Source: Gammaproteobacteria bacterium
GTDB taxonomy: Bacteria > Pseudomonadota > Gammaproteobacteria > DRLM01
Length of the DNA: 42,047 nt
Direction of reading: 5' to 3'
NCBI GenBank assembly: GCA_011375345.1
Contig: DRLM01000126.1
Span: 1 to 42,047 of the forward strand
Position numbers and translations under genes: made by a program
In this document: positions 36,438 through 42,047 of the stretch, one piece after another
Layout: every line of letters begins with the position of its first letter
How positions within the stretch are numbered: the stretch's first letter is position 1
Notes under the pieces: model-generated
Seen by the model: the letters and a program-made list of their open reading frames with translations, nothing else
Databases searched by the model: none
Told to the model about the DNA's origin: nothing

Positions 36438-38689
36438 AGACTGCTGTATTTCCTGCGCAGGCGCTGGCGCACCAGCTCGGCCAGGGTGTTGAAGAAGAAG
36501 GTAAACAGGAACAGCACCAGTGCCGCCAGGAACAAAACCCGGTAATGGGTGCTGTCCACTTCCGATTCAGGCATTTCCACGGCGATATTGGCCGCCAGGG
36601 TGCGCATGCCCTGAAACACGCTGAAATCCATCACCGGCGTATTGCCCGTGGCCATGAGCACGATCATGGTCTCCCCCACGGCGCGGCCGAAGCCGATCAT
36701 CACAGCGGAGAAAATCCCGGGGCTGGCGGTGAGCAGAACCACATACACCAGGGTCTGCCAGGGGGTGGCGCCCAGGGCCAGGGAACCCTGGGTCAGATGC
36801 TTGGGCACGCCGAAGATGGCGTCCTCGGCGATGGAGAAAATCGTCGGCACCACGGCAAAGCCCATGGCCAGCCCCACCACCAGTGAGTTGCGCTGATCGA
36901 AGGGAATGCCCAGGTCATGACTGAGCCACTGGCGCATATCACCGTCGAACCAAGCCGTCTCCAGCGCAGGGCTTATGACCATGGAAAGCCATCCCAGCAA
37001 AGCCACCACGGGCACCAGCAAAGCGGGCTCCCAGCCCTCGGGCACAGCGGAACGAAGAACCACGGGCAGGCGTGACCACAGGTACGCCGCCAGCAATATA
37101 CCCAGGGGCACGACGAGCAGCAAACTGAAAATGCCGGGCAACCGGGCTTCCACATAGGGCGCCAGCCACAACCCGGCCAGGAAACCCAGAATGACGGTGG
37201 GCAGGGCCTCCATCACTTCCACGCTGGGCTTGACCAGGCGGCGCATGCCCGGCGCCATGAAATGAGCCGTGTACATGGCCCCCAGAATGGCCAGGGGCAC
37301 AGCCATCAGCATGGCGTAGAACGCCGCCTTCAGAGTACCGAAGGAAATAGGCATAAGGCTGAACTTGGGCTCGAAATCATTGCTGGCGGAAGAAGACTGC
37401 CAGATGTACTTCGGCTCGGAATAGCCTTCGTACCACACCTTGCCCCACAGGGCCGACCAGGACACCTCGGGGTGCTCGTTGCGGATGGCCGCAAACTGGA
37501 TGCGTCCGCGGCTGTCTTCCGCCAGCAGGGCGTTGGCCCGCGGGGCCACCGCCAGGGCGGTCAGGGGCGCCGAAGACAAGGGCGTCACCATCAGGGTGCG
37601 GTGGGCGGTGGCATGATAAACGCCCAAGCTGCCTTCACGGTCCGCCACAAGAAAACCCTTGCGCGCCTGTTCCGGGGCAATGGCGGTGATGGCGGCGCCC
37701 AGAGGATCGAAATCGCGCACATGCTTCAGGCTGTAGTTGTTCTGCTCGTCGCGCACCGGGAACCACTGGGACAAACCACCGTGGTCATCACCCACCAGCA
37801 GGGAAATACCTCCAACCAACAGCTGCAGGGCCGTGAGCTTGCGGCCCTTGGGCACCACGCTCACGGTCTGCACCAGACGGGGCCCGGACTTGTCCACAAT
37901 GTCGAAATAGTGCAGGCGGCCGTCCGGCAGCGCCACGTACAAATTACGTTGCTCCGGCTCGACGATCAGAAAGCGGACCGCGCCTAAGGCCGTGGACACC
38001 GTGACCGCTTCGCGCTCCCAGGTCTCTTCCTCGTCCAGAAAGGACACCTCCTTGCTCAGCGCCACCAGGCGAATGTCCCCGCCGGCCACGCTGGCGGCCA
38101 GGGTGGCACCTTCCTCGCCCACGGCCACCGCCAGCCGCACCAAAGGCCGGCCCAGCTCGTCCACCGTGATGGGGTCCTCACCCAGGGGAAAGCCGATCTC
38201 AGGCGTGATCAGCCGCCGGTCACCGGGATAGGTCACTTCATATTTGTGACGCACCACCAGGGCCTGTCCGTCTGACAGGCCCAGGGCGACCACCCCGCTG
38301 GCAGGCAGCGCCGTGGCGAAGGCCGTAACCGAAGTTCCCGGGGGCAGGGGCAGATCAACCTGTCTCACCACCTCGCCCCCCTGGGTGCGAAAGAACACCA
38401 CTTTGCCGGCAGCGGTAAAACGAACGCCGATTTCCCGTTGCTCCTCCATGGCCAGATACAAGGTGGCCCCCGCCCCGCCGGGCGCCTCGTAGCGAGCCTC
38501 CGACTTCAGCTCAGCCGACTCAAACAGGGGGATGACCACGTAGAGCAGATAGAAAAAAATCAACAAAATGGCAATGATCACGCCGACGCCGCCCACGCCC
38601 ACGGCGTGGTGGGCCAGGCGGTCTTTGAACATGCGCGCGCGCCAGCCACGACCCGCAGCCTTGGGGGAGGGGGAGAGGGTGGACGTCAT
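36434..38689 (-). CDS. pstC: Phosphate ABC transporter permease PstC, long form
   Basis: The 751-residue protein has a first helix near residues 33-55 (GVIIAILLIFFYLLYVVIPL). A periplasmic insert of about 380 residues follows, whose repeated short strands suggest a beta-propeller (for example ALGLSDGQALVVRHKYEVTY). The permease domain has about six helices, with the EAA-type loop [20 protein letters not shown]. The ATG at 38689 is chosen because the Pho-box promoter predicts a transcript starting at about 38690. The alternative ATG at 38701 would lie upstream of that start. Confidence 0.93.
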   Translation of the reverse strand: MTSTLSPSPKAAGRGWRARMFKDRLAHHAVGVGGVGVIIAILLIFFYLLYVVIPLFESAELKSEARYEAPGGAGATLYLAMEEQREIGVRFTAAGKVVFFRTQGGEVVRQVDLPLPPGTSVTAFATALPASGVVALGLSDGQALVVRHKYEVTYPGDRRLITPEIGFPLGEDPITVDELGRPLVRLAVAVGEEGATLAASVAGGDIRLVALSKEVSFLDEEETWEREAVTVSTALGAVRFLIVEPEQRNLYVALPDGRLHYFDIVDKSGPRLVQTVSVVPKGRKLTALQLLVGGISLLVGDDHGGLSQWFPVRDEQNNYSLKHVRDFDPLGAAITAIAPEQARKGFLVADREGSLGVYHATAHRTLMVTPLSSAPLTALAVAPRANALLAEDSRGRIQFAAIRNEHPEVSWSALWGKVWYEGYSEPKYIWQSSSASNDFEPKFSLMPISFGTLKAAFYAMLMAVPLAILGAMYTAHFMAPGMRRLVKPSVEVMEALPTVILGFLAGLWLAPYVEARLPGIFSLLLVVPLGILLAAYLWSRLPVVLRSAVPEGWEPALLVPVVALLGWLSMVISPALETAWFDGDMRQWLSHDLGIPFDQRNSLVVGLAMGFAVVPTIFSIAEDAIFGVPKHLTQGSLALGATPWQTLVYVVLLTASPGIFSAVMIGFGRAVGETMIVLMATGNTPVMDFSVFQGMRTLAANIAVEMPESEVDSTHYRVLFLAALVLFLFTFFFNTLAELVRQRLRRKYSSL

Positions 38690-38696
38690 GAGCGGC

Positions 38697-38730
38697 AACA
38701 TACGCGAAGGATGTTACATTAATGTGACAG
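38697..38730 (-). promoter_or_regulatory. Pho box and -10 of the pstC promoter
   Basis: On the minus strand, CTGTCAC-ATTA-ATGTAAC (38730 to 38713) is a two-repeat Pho box with the usual 11-base period. Ten bases further on is a -10 box, TATGTT (38702 to 38697). PhoB binding here replaces a -35 element. The geometry matches the pstS promoter at 39900-39944, which supports both. Confidence 0.8.
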
Positions 38731-38802
38731 CGGCGGCTTGAGAGTCAGCCGGTGCGGGCATCCGCCGGCCATCAGCCTGAAGAGCGCCCCCCAAGACAAC
38801 AC

Positions 38803-38822
38803 AGTCCCGCATCAGCGGGACT
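38803..38822 (-). terminator. Hairpin after pstS, possible terminator or attenuator
   Basis: AGTCCCGC-ATCA-GCGGGACT is a perfect 8-base stem with a 4-base loop, 30 bases past the pstS stop. After it, the minus strand has only GTGTTGTCTT, a weak T tract. It could reduce read-through into pstC, which has its own promoter, and protect the abundant pstS message. Confidence 0.55.
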
Positions 38823-38852
38823 CTGCAAAAGCGGACCGGCGGGGCGTTCCGC

Positions 38853-39827
38853 TCAATTCAACTTGGCCAGTTCCTTGGCCACCACCCTCGCAGGCAGGGG
38901 AATGTAGCCGTCTTTTATGACCACTTGCTGACCCACCCTGGACAACACCATCTTGATGAACTCCCGTTCCAGGGGGGGCAGGGGCTTGTTGGGGTGTTTG
39001 TTGACATAGATATACAAAAAGCGGGACAGGGGATACTTGCCGCTCAAGGCATTGCCGGGAACCGCTTCCACGAACTTCGCACCCGCTTTTTTCGCCAGAG
39101 GCACAGCTCTGACGCCGGAGGTTTTGTAGCCGATACCGGAATAGCCGATGCCGTTCAGGGACGCGCTCACCGACTGCACCACGGAAGCGGAACCGGGCTG
39201 CTCATTGACGGTGGGCTTGTAATCACCCTTGCACAGGGCTTTTTTCTTGAAATAGCCGTAGGTGCCGGAGACGGAGTTGCGGCCGAAAAGCTGAATGGAG
39301 CGATTGGTCCAGGCACCGCCGAGCCCCAGTTGGCCCCAGCGGGTGATGTCTTCAGGATAGCTGCATTTGCGGGTGGACGAAAAAATCGCGTCCACCTGGG
39401 GGATGGTCAGACCCTTGATGGGGTTGTCTTTGTGCACATACACCGCCAGGGCATCGATGGCCACGCGGACGGGGGTGGGCTTGTAGCCGTACTTCTCCTC
39501 GAAGGCGGCCACTTCCTTGGCTTTCATTTTGCGGCTCATGGGCCCCAGGTTGGACGTCCCTTCGGTCAGGGCGGGCGGCGCGGTGGATGACCCTGCCGCC
39601 TGGATTTGAATATTGACGTTGGGGTATTCGCGCTTGAACTGTTCCGCCCACAGGGTCATCAAATTGGCCAGGGTGTCGGAACCCACGCTGGAGACATTGC
39701 CGGACACGCCGCTCGCCTTGCTGTAGGTGGGCAGTTTGGGGTCAAGCTCCAGCGCCCCAGCCGTTCCCGACACCAGCGCCGCACTCACCAGACCCAAAGT
39801 GGCCAGAAACCTGAAAGATCGCTTCAC
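38853..39827 (-). CDS. pstS: Phosphate-binding periplasmic protein PstS
   Basis: The 324-residue protein starts at a GTG at 39827 with GAGGAG eight bases upstream. The frame before it has no ribosome site. It has a signal peptide ([21 protein letters not shown]) and the binding-protein motif [20 protein letters not shown]. Phosphate-contact blocks follow: [23 protein letters not shown] and [11 protein letters not shown]. No lipobox cysteine is seen, so it is soluble. It delivers phosphate to PstCA. It is first of the pst genes after phoBR, with its own PhoB-controlled promoter. Confidence 0.95.
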   Translation of the reverse strand: MKRSFRFLATLGLVSAALVSGTAGALELDPKLPTYSKASGVSGNVSSVGSDTLANLMTLWAEQFKREYPNVNIQIQAAGSSTAPPALTEGTSNLGPMSRKMKAKEVAAFEEKYGYKPTPVRVAIDALAVYVHKDNPIKGLTIPQVDAIFSSTRKCSYPEDITRWGQLGLGGAWTNRSIQLFGRNSVSGTYGYFKKKALCKGDYKPTVNEQPGSASVVQSVSASLNGIGYSGIGYKTSGVRAVPLAKKAGAKFVEAVPGNALSGKYPLSRFLYIYVNKHPNKPLPPLEREFIKMVLSRVGQQVVIKDGYIPLPARVVAKELAKLN

Positions 39828-39899
39828 GATGTATCTCCTCTCAACGGGTTGACGGCGCACCTTGCTCCCCTGCACCCAGGTGGGCGGTATTATTGGTCA

Positions 39900-39944
39900 A
39901 GAATATTTCACCACAGTGACGCCAATATGACAGGCGCGTGACAA
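39900..39944 (-). promoter_or_regulatory. Triple Pho box and -10 of the pstS promoter
   Basis: Reading leftward, TTGTCAC-GCGC-CTGTCAT-ATTG-GCGTCAC (39944 to 39916) gives three PhoB half sites spaced 11 bases apart. Ten bases further is TATTCT (39905 to 39900), a fair -10 box. The first half site starts right after the phoR stop. The third repeat is weaker than the other two. Confidence 0.82.
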
Positions 39945-41240
39945 TCATCGTCCCGGCACCGCCGCTACCGGGGGGAAACAGCAGCGGAAAGTGCTGCCGC
40001 GGCCGCTCACGCTGCGAACCTCGAGACGGCTGCCGTGGCGTTCCAGCACATGTTTGACGATAGCCAGCCCCAGCCCCGTTCCCCCGGTCTGGCGTGAGCG
40101 GGCCACATCCACCCGGTAAAAACGTTCGGTAAGCCGCGGCAGATGCTGGGGCGCGATGCCTATGCCGGTGTCCCGCACTTCAAAACACGCTTTTCCCTCC
40201 CGGAAATACCAACGGATACTGATCTGCCCCCCAGCGGGTGTGTAGCGCACTGCGTTGGTGACCAGGTTGCTAAAGGCACTGCGCAATTCCTCCTGCCGCC
40301 CCCGGATATGCAGGTCCTGGTCCATGTCCCACTGAATCTGGTGACGACCGCCGCTCAAGGACAAGGCCTCCCCCTTCAGGCCATCCAGCAGGCGGGGCAC
40401 ATCCACCCGGACACCTTCCACAGGCAGGCGCTCCGTCTCCAGGCGGGACAACAGCAACAGGTCGCTCACCAGGTGCTGCATGCGGTCCGTCTGCTCCGAC
40501 ATCAGCTGCAAGGGCCGGCGCCAATGGGATGGACAGTGCGCCCCGTCATCGCTCAGCGTCTCCAGGTAACCCGCCATGACCGTCAAAGGGGTACGCATTT
40601 CGTGGGACACATTGGCCACAAAGTCGCGCCGCACCTGCTCCAGGCGGTGCAGGCGGGTGATGTCCCGGGCCACCAGCAGCCGCTGGTCACGGCCAAAGGG
40701 GACGACCACCACAGACAACATGACCCGCTCGTCCGCGGGGGAGGGAAGCACCACGGGCTCTTCATAGTCCCCGCCGTGCAGGTACTCGACAAAGGCCGGA
40801 TGGCGCACCAGATTATCCACCCGTTGACCGATGTCCTGGGGGGAATGCAGGCCCAGCAGACGCCCGGCGGCCCCGTTGAACCATTCGATCTCCCCCACCG
40901 CCGTGGCCACCACCGTGGCGTCCGGCATGGCGGCGGTGAGTTCGCGAAAACGGTTCAGATAATTGGAGATGGTGCGCTTGCGCCGCCAGTGGCGGCGCCG
41001 CAGACGATAGAGATGATAAAACACATCCGCCCAGACCCCGTAGCCATGCAGGGGCTGACCGCCGGCACCCATGCGCAGCCAGCGCTCCAGTTTGTGCAGA
41101 TAAAAGAGATGACCGGCCAGATAAACCAGCAATGCCACCAGAGCGGCGGCCCAGGGCCGGTCAAACCAGGCGCCTGCGGCCAGGGCGAGGGCAGCCAGCC
41201 ACAGGGCGCGCCAGAACTCGGACCACCAGGCCTTGGACAC
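39945..41240 (-). CDS. phoR: Phosphate regulon sensor histidine kinase PhoR
   Basis: The 431-residue kinase has two N-terminal membrane helices (ALWLAALALAAGAWF and AALVALLVYLAGHLFYL) with almost no periplasmic loop. It has a charged linker, a PAS domain (residues about 95-200) and the phosphoacceptor block VSHEMRTPLTVMAGYLETL with H213. The ATPase domain has FSNLVTNAVRYTPAGG, DTGIGIAPQHL and GGTGLGLAIVKHVL. Lack of a sensor loop and presence of PAS are typical of PhoR, which reads the Pst-PhoU state. It follows phoB by 123 bases. Confidence 0.95.
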   Translation of the reverse strand: MSKAWWSEFWRALWLAALALAAGAWFDRPWAAALVALLVYLAGHLFYLHKLERWLRMGAGGQPLHGYGVWADVFYHLYRLRRRHWRRKRTISNYLNRFRELTAAMPDATVVATAVGEIEWFNGAAGRLLGLHSPQDIGQRVDNLVRHPAFVEYLHGGDYEEPVVLPSPADERVMLSVVVVPFGRDQRLLVARDITRLHRLEQVRRDFVANVSHEMRTPLTVMAGYLETLSDDGAHCPSHWRRPLQLMSEQTDRMQHLVSDLLLLSRLETERLPVEGVRVDVPRLLDGLKGEALSLSGGRHQIQWDMDQDLHIRGRQEELRSAFSNLVTNAVRYTPAGGQISIRWYFREGKACFEVRDTGIGIAPQHLPRLTERFYRVDVARSRQTGGTGLGLAIVKHVLERHGSRLEVRSVSGRGSTFRCCFPPVAAVPGR

Positions 41241-41363
41241 AAAAACTCCTTACAAACAGGCTATGGACTGCCCGCACGGGAAGGCACGCACCCTCCCCCT
41301 CCACCAAGCCGGTCAGGGCGGCCGGCCTTGAAAATGGCCGGCAAGGCCTTTTTCAACATCCTG

Positions 41364-42047
41364 CTAAACCTGCTGGGAAAAGCGATACCCCGCCCCCCGC
41401 ACAGTCTGGATATAGCGCTCGTGGCCGTGGGGTGACAAGGCCTTGCGCAGACGGCGGATGTGCACATCCACCGTCCGCTCTTCCACGTACACATTCCCGC
41501 CCCACACCCGGTCCAGCAGCTGCCCGCGGCTGTACACCCGTTCCGGATGCGTCATAAAGAAATGCAGCAAGCGGTACTCCGTGGGGCCCATTTCCAGGAC
41601 ATCCCCCCGGGCGGTCACCCGGTGGCTGGCGGCATCCAGGCACAAGCCGTCCACCTCGATGATCTCGTCGGCCATGTGGGGCGCAGCGCGGCGCAGCACA
41701 GCATTAATGCGCGCCACCAGCTCACGAGGGGAGAAGGGTTTGGTGATGTAATCGTCGGCACCGCTGTCCAGTCCGCGCACTTTGTCCGCCTCTTCGCCCC
41801 TGGCAGTCAACAATATGATCGGCAGGTCGCGAGCCCGGTCATCGCGCCGCAGGCGACGGGCGTATTCCACGCCGCTGACCCCGGGCAGCATCCAGTCCAG
41901 CAGCACCAGATCCGGCATTTTGGCGACCAGCCGGCTTTCGGCGTCCATCACGTCCGCCGCCAGTTCCACCTCAAAACCCGCCCGTGACAGCGCCGTGTCC
42001 ACCAGCTCACGTATCGCGGCCTCGTCGTCAACAAATAAGATTCTCGC
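41364..42047 (-). CDS. phoB: Phosphate regulon response regulator PhoB (first few residues outside window)
   Basis: The visible frame runs from the right edge, beginning [20 protein letters not shown], so only a few N-terminal residues are missing. An internal GTG at 42002 is not the start. The receiver has the acidic pair (FVDDE), the phosphoacceptor in [16 protein letters not shown] and the lysine in [12 protein letters not shown]. The winged helix has [20 protein letters not shown] and [18 protein letters not shown], which are PhoB-type recognition sequences. It binds the Pho boxes in front of pstS and pstC. Confidence 0.96.
   Translation of the reverse strand, partial: ARILFVDDEAAIRELVDTALSRAGFEVELAADVMDAESRLVAKMPDLVLLDWMLPGVSGVEYARRLRRDDRARDLPIILLTARGEEADKVRGLDSGADDYITKPFSPRELVARINAVLRRAAPHMADEIIEVDGLCLDAASHRVTARGDVLEMGPTEYRLLHFFMTHPERVYSRGQLLDRVWGGNVYVEERTVDVHIRRLRKALSPHGHERYIQTVRGAGYRFSQQV

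Overview
The window is a high-GC, gene-dense bacterial chromosome segment. The gene set points to a gammaproteobacterium, perhaps of the Chromatiales or a related sulfur-oxidiser group. It has Pst permeases of the long type, a PhoQ-like kinase, LpxL-like and LolA-like proteins and an aryl polyene-type pigment cluster. The order-level guess is inference. No tRNA, rRNA, CRISPR array or complete insertion sequence was seen.

Positions 1-14514 hold an aryl polyene / xanthomonadin-type pigment cluster in two divergent blocks. The leftward block runs chorismatase, PlsC-like acyltransferase, acyl carrier protein (ACP), hotdog dehydratase, family 2 glycosyltransferase, thioesterase, LolA-like protein and MMPL exporter, and leaves the window on the left. 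The rightward block runs methyltransferase, second ACP, membrane protein, aryl-AMP ligase, second hotdog protein, LpxL-like acyltransferase, ketosynthase, truncated ketosynthase-like partner, third hotdog dehydratase, a secreted helical-repeat protein and an Sfp-type phosphopantetheinyl transferase. The expected logic is that chorismate yields hydroxybenzoate, the ligase loads it on an ACP, and ketosynthase and dehydratases build the polyene. The glycosyltransferase and acyltransferases then tether it to a lipid, and the LolA/MMPL pair moves it to the outer membrane. A ketoreductase is not in the window and is probably to the left.

Positions 14517-21415 hold purE-purK, a decayed DyP-type peroxidase relic, a DUF1353-type gene interrupted by an in-frame TGA, a Crp/Fnr regulator with a small DUF2892 membrane protein, and a leftward operon of cytochrome b561-PepSY fusion, response regulator and PhoQ-like kinase.

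Positions 21581-33011 hold housekeeping and accessory genes: ligA, a glucan debranching enzyme with a family 4 glycosyltransferase, a DegS-like protease, monothiol glutaredoxin, an orphan hydantoinase B-type subunit beside a gene relic, a POT peptide transporter, and iron superoxide dismutase with a clear terminator.

Positions 33130-42047 hold a complete leftward phosphate regulon, phoB-phoR-pstS-pstC-pstA-pstB-phoU. PhoB is cut by the right edge. Good Pho boxes lie in front of pstS and pstC, and the pstC promoter geometry suggests a leaderless transcript. C-run/G-run palindromes recur in several intergenic spaces.
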